Below are positions 1 through 7,633 of a DNA stretch of 64,000 nt, piece by piece. The translations under genes were made by a program, and so were the position numbers. Under the pieces are notes generated by a model that did not search any database, was not told where the DNA came from, and worked only from the letters and a program-made list of their open reading frames with translations. Origin of the DNA: Streptomyces sp. NBC_00459. Its GTDB lineage: Bacteria; Actinomycetota; Actinomycetes; Streptomycetales; Streptomycetaceae. The stretch is from NCBI RefSeq assembly GCF_036013955.1, contig NZ_CP107903.1, forward strand, positions 3,534,001 to 3,598,000, written 5' to 3'. The number at the start of each line of letters is the position of its first letter. Position 1 is the stretch's first letter.

Positions 1-454
1 GGGCCACCGGGCCGTGCTTCTTCGCCACCGACCGGAGCAGGGGCAGCGCGATCGTGTGGTCGCCGCCGAGGGTCATCAACCTCGCCCCCGTGCCCAGCAG
101 TTCGTCGGCTGCCGCCTCCACCGTCTCCACGGCCTCGTTGATGTCGAACGGGTTGACGGCGATGTCTCCGGCGTCCGCGACCTGGGCGAGTGCGAACGGG
201 GACGCGTCCTGCGCCGGGTTGTACGGCCGCAGCAGCCGCGACGCCTCACGGATCGCGTTGCCGCCGAAGCGGGCGCCCGGCCGGTACGAGACACCCGAGT
301 CGAACGGCACCCCGACGACCGCGACATCCGCACGTCCGCCGACCTCGTCGAGGCGCGGCAGCCGCGCGAAGGTCGCGGGACCGGCGTACCTCGGAATGCG
401 CGACGAGTCGACGGGGCCGCGAGGCGTCTCGAACGCCTCGTAACTGCTGGTCAT
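1..454 (-). CDS. speB: Agmatinase / ureohydrolase family, N-terminal part (gene runs off the left edge)
   Basis: The reading frame starts at ATG 454-452 and runs off the left edge, leaving the first 151 residues. It reads MTSSYEAFETPRGPVDSSRI and continues with GVPFDSGVSYRPGARFGGNAIREASR, shown here in pieces, then GGDHTIALPLL near the edge. The GVPFDSG, RPGARFGP-like and GGDH segments are hallmarks of arginase/agmatinase enzymes, and GGDH supplies a metal ligand of the Mn cluster. Family knowledge: these enzymes hydrolyse agmatine or another guanidino compound to urea and an amine in the cytosol. It is divergent from a PucR-type regulator whose start lies 129 bases away, so the two probably share a control region. 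The exact substrate (agmatine, guanidinobutyrate or another) cannot be told from this fragment; speB is a family-level symbol. Confidence 0.85.
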   Translation of the reverse strand, partial: MTSSYEAFETPRGPVDSSRIPRYAGPATFARLPRLDEVGGRADVAVVGVPFDSGVSYRPGARFGGNAIREASRLLRPYNPAQDASPFALAQVADAGDIAVNPFDINEAVETVEAAADELLGTGARLMTLGGDHTIALPLLRSVAKKHGPVA

Positions 455-583
455 ACCGTTCCGCCCTCTCTCTGCGCCGGGTGTGACCGGCGAGCCGCTC
501 GCGCCAGACTAGGTGGCCGGAACGGACCCGAGAAGTGTACTTTTCATCCATCCTCAGCGCCTCATACGGATGGAACATCCACC

Positions 584-2107
584 ATGTCCATCGTGTCCGC
601 CATGCCGGAGCCCTCCGTGCCGCCCGCACTTCCCGCCCCGCCCACTCCCCCGGTACCGCTCTCCGCCCTTCTCGCCGATGAGGACCTGGGCCTGCGCCGG
701 ATCGCGGGTCCGACCGCACCCGATCCGGCGATCCACTGGGCGCATGTGTCGGAGATGGCGGACCCGTACCCGTATCTGCTCGGCGGTGAGCTGCTGCTGA
801 CCGCCGGGTTGCACATCCCGGAGGCGGCCGGCTCGGAGACGGATGCGGATGCGTACTTCGACGGCTATGTGGCCCGGATCGTGGCGGGCGGCGGCTCGGC
901 GCTCGGTTTCGGGGTGGCGCCGGTGCACGACAGGGTGCCGCGGGCGCTGGTCGCGGCCTGCGATGCGCAGGGACTGCCGCTCGTCGAGGTCCCGCCGCGG
1001 ACCACGTTCTCGGGCGTGGCCCGTGCGGTCTGGCAGCTCATGGCCGAGGCCCGGCTGGCCGAGCTCCGCCGGGTGACGGAGGCCCAGCAGAGCCTGGCCG
1101 CCGCCGCTTCCCGCCCGGACCCGGTACCGTCCGTGCTGCGCCGGCTGGCCCAGCGGGTGGGCGGCCGGGCGGTGCTGTACGGGCCGGACGGGACGGAGAT
1201 CGCGGCGGCGGGGCGGGAGACGGGCGCCCACGAGTCGCTGGCCGCGCTCGCGGCCGTCGTCCGGGCCGACCCCGGCCCGGCCTCCGCCGCCGACGCCACC
1301 GCCGGCGTCCACCTCGCCGCCTACGCGCTCGGCCCCGGCCGGGGCTTCACGCTCGGCGTCGCGACTCCCGAACGTACGTCCGGCGATCACACGATCGCCT
1401 CCGTGGCGGCCGTGCTCCTCACCCTCCTCACCGGCGAACACCAGAGCGGCTCGGGCGCCGCCCGCTCCTCGGCCCTCGTACGGCTGCTGCTGGGGGCCGC
1501 CCCGGAGACGGTCGCGCCACTGCTGGGCGGGGGCGGGAGCGGGGACGAGCGCTGGGCGGTGCTGCACGCGCGGCCTGAGGCGCCCGACGGGCCGGCGCCC
1601 GATCCGGTGGCGGCCTCGGCGCTCGCCACGGCGTTCGGTTCACCGCTGGTCGACATCGACGAGGACGTCGTACGGATCCTGCTGCCCGCCGATCGCGAAG
1701 TCACCCCGCAACCCGGCTGGACCTGCGGGATGAGCGCCCCGGCCGGTCCGCGCGAGTGGCCGGCCGCCGACGTCCAGGCCGCCCGCGCACTGGCCCGCGC
1801 CCGGGCCACCCGCAGCCCGCTGGTCCGCCACGGCGAGCGGCCCGCGCTGTCGGACCTCGTCCCCGAGGCGGACGCGACGGCCCACTCCCGTGCGCTCCTC
1901 GCACCGATCGCCGCGACACCGGCGCTGGTCGAGACGTTGCGCACCTGGCTCTCCCTGCACGGGAGTTGGGACCGTACGGCGGTCGCCCTGGCCGTGCACC
2001 GCAACACCGTGCGGCAACGGATCGCGCGCTGCGCGACCCTGCTCGCCACGGACCTCGACGATCCGGACGTACGGATGGAGTTGTGGTTCGCGCTGAAGCA
2101 GGAGTGA
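584..2107 (+). CDS. PucR-family transcriptional regulator
   Basis: A 507-residue protein. The N-terminal third (about residues 15-150) has the PucR N-terminal domain pattern (HVSEMADPYPYLLGGELLLT, then a VAPVHDRVPRAL region). The C-terminus ends in a PucR-type helix-turn-helix: LRTWLSLHGSWDRTAVALAV followed by HRNTVRQRIARC at about 465-490. Family knowledge: PucR regulators control purine, amine or amino-acid catabolism and sense metabolites. Because it is divergent from the agmatinase gene, control of that gene (guanidino or polyamine catabolism) is the natural inference. The start at ATG 584 gives the usual Met-plus-Pro-rich leader; the ribosome site (GGATGG) is weak and ATG 602 is possible. 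The frame is open far upstream, but that stretch is antisense to the agmatinase gene and is not counted. Confidence 0.85.
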   Translation: MSIVSAMPEPSVPPALPAPPTPPVPLSALLADEDLGLRRIAGPTAPDPAIHWAHVSEMADPYPYLLGGELLLTAGLHIPEAAGSETDADAYFDGYVARIVAGGGSALGFGVAPVHDRVPRALVAACDAQGLPLVEVPPRTTFSGVARAVWQLMAEARLAELRRVTEAQQSLAAAASRPDPVPSVLRRLAQRVGGRAVLYGPDGTEIAAAGRETGAHESLAALAAVVRADPGPASAADATAGVHLAAYALGPGRGFTLGVATPERTSGDHTIASVAAVLLTLLTGEHQSGSGAARSSALVRLLLGAAPETVAPLLGGGGSGDERWAVLHARPEAPDGPAPDPVAASALATAFGSPLVDIDEDVVRILLPADREVTPQPGWTCGMSAPAGPREWPAADVQAARALARARATRSPLVRHGERPALSDLVPEADATAHSRALLAPIAATPALVETLRTWLSLHGSWDRTAVALAVHRNTVRQRIARCATLLATDLDDPDVRMELWFALKQE

Positions 2108-2223
2108 AGGAGCGCTGACGCAGTACTGAGGTGGTAGTCCCCGATGGTCAGGCGGCGTGACCTGCGTCCCAGCGGTCGGGACGTCCGGGTGCTCGCGGTG
2201 TCGCCTGCCTCACAATGGGAGGC

Positions 2224-3018
2224 ATGCCGATACCCGGGATTCCCAGCCGCGCCGAGCTTGTCGATCACCTTGTGAGAACCCGCATCGCGGGTGATGTCGC
2301 CACGCCCCGCGAGAACAACCTCTCCCACTACCGCAAGCTGGCGAACGGCGAACGGCACTACTGGCTCGGGCTGGAGCTGGGCGACCGCTGGGCCGACGAG
2401 CAGGACGTGCTCGCGGTGATGGCCGAACGGGTCGGCGTGAACGACGATCCCGAACACCGGTACGGCCAGGACACCATCGACCCCGAACTGACGGTCGCCG
2501 CGCTGGAGCGGCTGGCGGCCCGGCTGCGCAAGGCGGCCGACGGGCAGCAGCGGGTGCTGTTCGCGACCGGCCACCCGGGCGGCCTGCTCGACGTGCACCG
2601 CGCCACCGCCGACGCGTTGCGGGCCGCCGGCTGCGAGATCGTCGTCATCCCGGACGGTCTGACGACGGACGAGGGGTACGTGTTCCAGTTCGCGGACGTG
2701 GCGGTGCTGGAGCACGGGGCCTCGCTGTGGCACACGCACTCCGGCGAGCCGATGCGGGCGATCCTGACGGGCCTTGAGCGCGCGGGCCGCCCGCTGCCCG
2801 ACCTGGTCGTCGCCGACCACGGCTGGGCGGGGTACGCGGCGCAGCACGGCATCGACTCCGTCGGTTACGCCGACTGCAACGACCCGGCGCTGTTCCTGGC
2901 CGAGGCGGAAGGCACCCTCCAGGTGGCCGTTCCGCTCGACGACCATGTGACGAGCCCGCGCTTCTACGATCCGCTGACGGCGTTCCTGCTGAACGAGGCC
3001 GAACTTCTCGGCGAGTAA
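2224..3018 (+). CDS. Conserved phosphatase-family protein (actinobacterial)
   Basis: A 264-residue soluble protein beginning MPIPGIPSRAELVDHLVRTR. It has a ferredoxin-free, Rossmann-like alternation, with FATGHPGGLLDVHRATADAL at about 118-137 and VVADHGWAGYAAQHG near 200. I recall streptomycete relatives annotated simply as phosphatase, beginning with the same MPIPG sequence, but I see no classical HAD DxDx(T/V) motif, so the activity is unproven. ATG 2224 is chosen because relatives start there. The GGGAGG in front of it is only 1-2 bases away, so ATG 2215 (nearly leaderless) is a real alternative. It lies in tandem behind the PucR gene and converges on the thioesterase gene 18 bases further on. 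Confidence 0.7.
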   Translation: MPIPGIPSRAELVDHLVRTRIAGDVATPRENNLSHYRKLANGERHYWLGLELGDRWADEQDVLAVMAERVGVNDDPEHRYGQDTIDPELTVAALERLAARLRKAADGQQRVLFATGHPGGLLDVHRATADALRAAGCEIVVIPDGLTTDEGYVFQFADVAVLEHGASLWHTHSGEPMRAILTGLERAGRPLPDLVVADHGWAGYAAQHGIDSVGYADCNDPALFLAEAEGTLQVAVPLDDHVTSPRFYDPLTAFLLNEAELLGE

Positions 3019-3036
3019 AAAAGATGAAACTCCTGA

Positions 3037-3918
3037 TCAGGGCGTGCGGGGGACCCTGATCACGCCCTCCTGGATGACCGTGATGGCCAGCCGCCCGTCC
3101 TGTGTGTAGATGCGGCCCTGGCCGAGGCCGCGCCCGCCGGACGCCGACGGCGACTCCTGGTCGTACAGCAGCCATTCGTCGGCGCGGAACGGGCGGTGGA
3201 ACCACATCGCGTGGTCCAGGGACGCGCCGACCACGTCGCCCACGGCCCAGCCGCCCCTTCCGTGCGCGAGCAGGATGGAGTCGAGCAGCGTCATGTCGGA
3301 GACGTATGTGGCGAGGCAGACATGGAGCAGCGGTTCGTCTACGGCGCCGCCGAGCTTGCCGTTCGTACGGAACCAGACCTGGGAGCGCGGTTCGCGGGGC
3401 TCGCCGAACCTGCCGTAGGGCGGGTCGTCGACGTAGCGGAGGTCGACGGCTTCGCGGGACTGGAGGAACTTCTCGACGACCGCCGGGTTCAGATGCGTGT
3501 ACCGCGGGAGCTGTTCCTCGGCCGTGGGGACGGTCGCCGGGTCGGGGGCGGCGGGCATCGGGGCCTGGTGGTCGAGGCCCTCCTCGTGCCGCTGGAAGGA
3601 CGCGGAGAGGTGGAAGATCGGCTGCCCGTGCTGGACCGCGACGACGCGGCGGGTGGTGAAGGAACGGCCGTCCCGGATGCGGTCGACGGTGTAGACGATC
3701 GGCACACCGGGGTCGCCGGGGCGCAGGAAGTACGAGTGGAGCGAGTGGGCGGGGCGGTCCGCGGGGACCGTCCGCCCTGCGGCGACGAGCGCCTGGGCCG
3801 CGACCTGCCCGCCGAAGACGCGCGGGACGATGGCGGGCCGGGACCGGCCGCGGAAGATGTTCTCCTCGATCTGCTCAAGGTCGAGCAGATCGAGGAGAGA
3901 CTGAAGTGCCTGACTCAT
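3037..3918 (-). CDS. tesB: Acyl-CoA thioesterase II (TesB family)
   Basis: A 293-residue double-hotdog protein, the normal TesB length. It shows the VPRVFGGQVAAQALVAAGRT segment at about 31-50, SLHSYFLRPGD near 60 and the second-half signature YVSDMTLLDSIL with SLDHAMWFHRPFRADEWLLY close to the C-terminus. In TesB the Asp of SDMTLLD and a Gln/Thr pair form the catalytic site. Family knowledge: it hydrolyses medium- and long-chain acyl-CoA to free fatty acid and CoA. It reads in the same direction as, and 67 bases downstream of, the acyl-CoA dehydrogenase gene. The two therefore probably form one leftward acyl-CoA metabolism unit with the TetR gene. Confidence 0.92.
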   Translation of the reverse strand: MSQALQSLLDLLDLEQIEENIFRGRSRPAIVPRVFGGQVAAQALVAAGRTVPADRPAHSLHSYFLRPGDPGVPIVYTVDRIRDGRSFTTRRVVAVQHGQPIFHLSASFQRHEEGLDHQAPMPAAPDPATVPTAEEQLPRYTHLNPAVVEKFLQSREAVDLRYVDDPPYGRFGEPREPRSQVWFRTNGKLGGAVDEPLLHVCLATYVSDMTLLDSILLAHGRGGWAVGDVVGASLDHAMWFHRPFRADEWLLYDQESPSASGGRGLGQGRIYTQDGRLAITVIQEGVIRVPRTP

Positions 3919-3960
3919 ACAGTCATTTCTACGGAACAGTAATTTCCGGGACCTTGCGGG

Positions 3961-4008
3961 CCCATGTCCTTACGAACCCAGGTCCTTACAGGCCCATGTC
4001 CTTCGCGA
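3961..4008. repeat. Three imperfect 16-bp tandem units across the 3' end of the acyl-CoA dehydrogenase gene
   Basis: Units 3961-3976 (CCCATGTCCTTACGAA), 3977-3992 (CCCAGGTCCTTACAGG) and 3993-4008 (CCCATGTCCTTCGCGA) follow one another without gaps. On the minus strand they duplicate the last codons of the dehydrogenase gene and its TAA stop, so TAAGGACNTGGG recurs twice beyond the real stop. Confidence 0.7.
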
Positions 4009-5143
4009 TGATCGACTTCATGATCTCGCTGGTGCCGCCGTAGATCCGGTTGACGCGGTTGTCGGCGTACAGGCGGGCGATCGGGTACTCGTTCATGAAG
4101 CCGTAGCCGCCGTGCAGCTGGAGGCAGCGGTCGATGACGCGGTGCGCGACCTCGGTGCAGAACAGCTTGGCGCTGGCGGCCTCGGCCGGGGTCAGCTCGC
4201 CGGCGTCCAGCGCCTCCGTGGCGCGGTCGGCCACGGCCTCGGCGGCGTCCACCTCGGCCTTGCAGGCGGCCAGCTCGAACTTGGTGTTCTGGAAGTGCGC
4301 GACCGGCTTGCCGAAGACGACGCGCTCCTGGACGTACTGCTGGGCGAACCGGACGGCCGCCTTGGCCTGCGCGTACGCGCCGTAGGCGATGCCCCAGCGC
4401 TCGGAGGCGAGGTTGTGGCCGAGGTAGTAGAAGCCCTTGTTCTCCTCACCGAGGAGGTTCTCGACGGGCACCTTGACGTCGACGAACGCCAGCTCGGCGG
4501 TGTCGGAGGTCTTCAGGCCGAGCTTGTCCAGCTTGCGGCCGATGGAGTAGCCCTCGGACTTGGTGTCCACCACGAGCAGGGATATGCCGTGGCGGCGGTC
4601 CTCGGCGCTGGGCGCGTCGGTGCGGGCACAGACGATCATCTGGTCGGCGTGGACACCACCGGTGATGAAGGTCTTGGAGCCGTTGAGGACGTAGTGCGTG
4701 CCGTCCTCGCTCAGCTTGGCGGTGGTCTTCATGCCCGCGAGGTCGGAGCCGGTGCCCGGCTCGGTCATCGCGATCGCCCACATCTCCTCACCGGAGACGA
4801 ACTTCGGCAGGTAACGCTTCTTCTGCTCGTCGGTGGCGAGCAGCTTCACGTACGGCAGACCGAGCAGCACGTGCACACCGGAGCCGCCGAAGGAGACACC
4901 CGCGCGCGCGGTCTCCTCGTACAGGATGGCCTCGAACTTGTACGAGTCGATGCCGGCGCCGCCGTACTCCTCGTCGACGCGGATGCCGAAGACGCCCAGC
5001 TCGGCGAGCTTGTAGTAGAACTCGCGCGGCGCCTGGCCGGCGGCGAACCACTCGTCGTAGACGGGAACGACCTCGGCCTCGATGAAGGCGCGAATGGTCT
5101 CCCGGAACGCCTCGTGGTCCTCGTTGAACACAGTACGGCGCAC
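3986..5143 (-). CDS. Acyl-CoA dehydrogenase
   Basis: A 385-residue FAD enzyme starting at GTG 5143 behind a strong ribosome site (GAGGAGGCGGCG). The acyl-CoA dehydrogenase signatures are intact: WAIAMTEPGTGSDLAGMKT at about 124-142 (FAD/substrate contact), FITGGVHAD, LHGGYGFMNEYPIARLYAD near the C-terminus and IYGGTSEIMKSIIAKDMGL as the last residues. The canonical catalytic Glu of the (Y/G)EGTxE loop is Gly here (IYGGTSE). As in isovaleryl- or long-chain-type enzymes, the base is therefore probably a Glu elsewhere, or the specificity differs from short-chain enzymes. It lies between the TetR regulator and TesB, all leftward. Substrate not determined; a role in fatty or branched acyl-CoA oxidation is inferred from context. 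Confidence 0.9.
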   Translation of the reverse strand: MRRTVFNEDHEAFRETIRAFIEAEVVPVYDEWFAAGQAPREFYYKLAELGVFGIRVDEEYGGAGIDSYKFEAILYEETARAGVSFGGSGVHVLLGLPYVKLLATDEQKKRYLPKFVSGEEMWAIAMTEPGTGSDLAGMKTTAKLSEDGTHYVLNGSKTFITGGVHADQMIVCARTDAPSAEDRRHGISLLVVDTKSEGYSIGRKLDKLGLKTSDTAELAFVDVKVPVENLLGEENKGFYYLGHNLASERWGIAYGAYAQAKAAVRFAQQYVQERVVFGKPVAHFQNTKFELAACKAEVDAAEAVADRATEALDAGELTPAEAASAKLFCTEVAHRVIDRCLQLHGGYGFMNEYPIARLYADNRVNRIYGGTSEIMKSIIAKDMGL

Positions 5144-5239
5144 CGCCGCCTCCTCGACTCGAACACCTAAGCGCTTGCTCAGATCAACCGTACCGGCGAG
5201 TACGAAGCCGCGTCCAGTGGAGTTGGGCCGTAACGCTCG

Positions 5240-5839
5240 TCACGCTCCCGGCTCACCCGCCGCCGCGAAGGCGCCCCTCGCCATCCGGTGCAACAGGCCT
5301 GCCGTGACACCCCGGCCCGGCAGCGCGCCCGGGCGGCCCAGGTGCGGGGTCGAGTTCAGGAGGCCGAAGACGGAGTGGACGGCCGAGCGCGCGGTCGGTT
5401 CCGTCAGCTCCGGGTAGACCTCCCGGACCACCTCCACCCACAGCTCGACGTACTGCCGCTGGAGCTGGCGCACCAGCTTGCGGTCGCTGTCGCGCAGGCG
5501 GTCCAGTTCGCGGTCGTGGAGGGTGATCAGTGGACGGTCGTCGAGGGCGAAGTCGATGTGCCCCTCGATGAGGGAGTCGAGGAGCGCCTCCGGGTTCCCG
5601 TCCGCCTCCGACACCCGCCGCTTGCCGCCGGTCAGGAGCTGGCCGCTGATGCCCACCAGCAGCTCGGCGAGCATCGCGTCCTTGCCCGGGAAGTGGCGGT
5701 AGAGGCCGGGGCCACTGATGCCCACGGCCGCCCCTATCTCGTCCACGCCCACGCCGTGGAAACCGCGCTCGGCGAACAGCCTCGCGGCCTCCTTGAGGAT
5801 CTGCTCGCGGCGGGTCGGGGCGTCGGTTCTGGTGGCCAT
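5240..5839 (-). CDS. TetR-family regulator of the acyl-CoA gene cluster
   Basis: A 199-residue TetR protein. The N-terminal helix-turn-helix is typical: RREQILKEAARLFAERGFHG then VGVDEIGAAVGISGPGLYRH, followed by FPGKDAMLAELL. The rest is a helical ligand-binding domain. It starts at ATG 5839 and lies between a leftward dehydrogenase/thioesterase pair and a rightward carboxylase operon. Two similar inverted repeats sit in the 130-base divergent promoter, the standard arrangement for autoregulation and control of both units. Inference: an acyl-CoA-responsive repressor of branched-chain or fatty acyl-CoA catabolism. The ligand is unknown. Confidence 0.9.
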   Translation of the reverse strand: MATRTDAPTRREQILKEAARLFAERGFHGVGVDEIGAAVGISGPGLYRHFPGKDAMLAELLVGISGQLLTGGKRRVSEADGNPEALLDSLIEGHIDFALDDRPLITLHDRELDRLRDSDRKLVRQLQRQYVELWVEVVREVYPELTEPTARSAVHSVFGLLNSTPHLGRPGALPGRGVTAGLLHRMARGAFAAAGEPGA

Positions 5840-5861
5840 GCAAATGATTCTAGACAGGGAC

Positions 5862-5877
5862 GTTAGCGGTCGTTAAC
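5862..5877. promoter_or_regulatory. Candidate TetR operator 1
   Basis: GTTAGCG-GT-CGTTAAC is an inverted repeat with 7-bp arms and one mismatch. It lies 22 bases upstream of the TetR start and has the same layout as the second box 29 bases away. The shared consensus is GTTAACG-NN-CGTTAAC, typical in size for TetR operators. Binding is inferred. Confidence 0.6.
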
Positions 5878-5890
5878 CTGAGGGAAATAC

Positions 5891-5906
5891 GTTAACGCTC
5901 ATTAAC
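5891..5906. promoter_or_regulatory. Candidate TetR operator 2
   Basis: GTTAACG-CT-CATTAAC is an inverted repeat with 7-bp arms and one mismatch, related to the box at 5862-5877. It lies 63 bases before the carboxylase beta-subunit start, so it can cover that promoter while box 1 covers the regulator gene. Confidence 0.6.
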
Positions 5907-5969
5907 CGGTCGACCGTCGCCTGATCACTGGACGACCACTGGCCGACCACTGGGTTAGGGGACCGCAGA

Positions 5970-7586
5970 ATGCAGGAGGCACCGGAGCTCCACAGCGCGG
6001 CGGACCCCGCGTCGGAGGCCTGGCGGACCAACGAGGCGGCCCATCGCGCGCTGGTCGGGGAACTGCACGACAAGCTGGCCGCGGCTCGGCTGGGCGGGGG
6101 CGAGAAGGCCCGGCAGAGGCACACCGCGCGCGGGAAGCTGCTTCCCCGGGAGCGCGTCGACCGGCTCCTCGACCCCGGGTCGCCCTTCCTGGAGATCGCC
6201 CCCCTCGCCGCCGACGGGATGTACGAGGGGCAGGCGCCGGCCGCCGGTGTCATCGCCGGGATCGGGCGGGTCAGCGGGCGTGAGTGCGTGATCGTCGCCA
6301 ACGACGCCACCGTCAAGGGCGGCACGTACTACCCGATGACCGTCAAGAAGCATCTGCGCGCACAGGAGATCGCCCTCGACAACCGGCTTCCGTGCGTCTA
6401 CCTGGTGGACTCCGGGGGCGCCTTCCTGCCCATGCAGGACGAGGTCTTCCCCGACCGTGACCACTTCGGGCGGATCTTCTTCAACCAGGCGCGGATGTCC
6501 GGCGCCGGGATCCCGCAGATCGCCGCCGTGCTCGGATCGTGCACCGCGGGCGGCGCCTACGTCCCGGCCATGAGCGACGAGGCCGTCATCGTCCGCAACC
6601 AGGGGACCATCTTCCTGGGCGGCCCCCCGCTGGTGAAGGCCGCCACGGGTGAGGTCGTGACCGCCGAGGAACTGGGCGGAGGGGACGTCCACGCGCGCGT
6701 GTCGGGCGTCACCGACCACCTCGCCGAGGACGACGCGCACGCCCTGCGCATCGTCCGCAACATCGCCGCCACCCTCCCCGCGCGCGGGCCGCTGCCCTGG
6801 GACGTCCAGCCCTCCGTCGAGCCCAAGGTCGACCCCCACGGGCTCTACGGCGCGGTACCCGTCGACTCCCGCACCCCCTATGACGTACGGGAGATCATCG
6901 CGCGCGTGGTCGACGGCTCCCGGTTCTCGGAGTTCAAGGCCGAGTTCGGGCAGACCCTGGTCACCGGCTTCGCCCGCATCCACGGCCACCCGGTCGGGAT
7001 CATCGGCAACAACGGCATCCTGTTCTCCGAATCCGCCCAGAAGGGCGCCCACTTCATCGAACTCTGCGACCAGCGCGGCATCCCTCTCCTGTTCCTCCAG
7101 AACATCTCCGGCTTCATGGTGGGCCGGGACTACGAGGCGGGTGGCATCGCCAAGCACGGCGCCAAGATGGTCACGGCCGTGGCCTGCACGCGCGTGCCCA
7201 AGCTGACGGTCGTGGTCGGCGGGTCCTACGGCGCGGGGAACTACTCGATGTGCGGCCGGGCGTATTCGCCGCGGTTCCTGTGGATGTGGCCCGGCGCCAA
7301 GATCTCGGTCATGGGCGGCGAGCAGGCGGCCTCCGTCCTCGCGACCGTCAAGCGGGACCAGCTTGAGGGGCGTGGGGAGTCCTGGCCGGCGGCGGACGAG
7401 GACGCCTTCAAGGACCCGATCCGCGCGCAGTACGAGCGCCAGGGCAACGCCTACTACGCGACCGCCCGACTCTGGGACGACGGGGTCATCGACCCCCTCG
7501 AAACCCGCCAGGTCCTCGGTCTCGCGCTCACCGCCTGCGCCAACGCGCCACTGGGCGAACCCCAGTTCGGCGTCTTCCGGATGTGA
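5970..7586 (+). CDS. Acyl-CoA carboxylase carboxyltransferase (methylcrotonyl-CoA carboxylase beta-type)
   Basis: A 538-residue carboxyltransferase. It has the crotonase-like N domain (NDATVKGGTYYPMTVKKHLR, LVDSGGAFLPMQ, then VLGSCTAGGAYVPAMSDEAV with the oxyanion-hole Gly-Gly) and the C domain (NNGILFSESAQKGAHFIELC, VVGGSYGAGNYSM, WMWPGAKISVMGG). The GGTYYPMTVKKH and SYGAGNYSMCGRAY segments fit methylcrotonyl/geranyl-type beta subunits better than propionyl-type ones. It transfers CO2 from carboxybiotin to 3-methylcrotonyl-CoA in leucine breakdown. It starts at ATG 5970 behind AGGGGACC and is followed after 47 bases by the biotin-carrying alpha subunit. The promoter holds the two putative TetR boxes. 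I recall the S. coelicolor equivalent as an accD1-type gene. Confidence 0.9.
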   Translation: MQEAPELHSAADPASEAWRTNEAAHRALVGELHDKLAAARLGGGEKARQRHTARGKLLPRERVDRLLDPGSPFLEIAPLAADGMYEGQAPAAGVIAGIGRVSGRECVIVANDATVKGGTYYPMTVKKHLRAQEIALDNRLPCVYLVDSGGAFLPMQDEVFPDRDHFGRIFFNQARMSGAGIPQIAAVLGSCTAGGAYVPAMSDEAVIVRNQGTIFLGGPPLVKAATGEVVTAEELGGGDVHARVSGVTDHLAEDDAHALRIVRNIAATLPARGPLPWDVQPSVEPKVDPHGLYGAVPVDSRTPYDVREIIARVVDGSRFSEFKAEFGQTLVTGFARIHGHPVGIIGNNGILFSESAQKGAHFIELCDQRGIPLLFLQNISGFMVGRDYEAGGIAKHGAKMVTAVACTRVPKLTVVVGGSYGAGNYSMCGRAYSPRFLWMWPGAKISVMGGEQAASVLATVKRDQLEGRGESWPAADEDAFKDPIRAQYERQGNAYYATARLWDDGVIDPLETRQVLGLALTACANAPLGEPQFGVFRM

Positions 7587-7633
7587 GGGGCTGGACGATG
7601 ACGGGCTCCAAGACGATGAGGGGCTTCACCACG

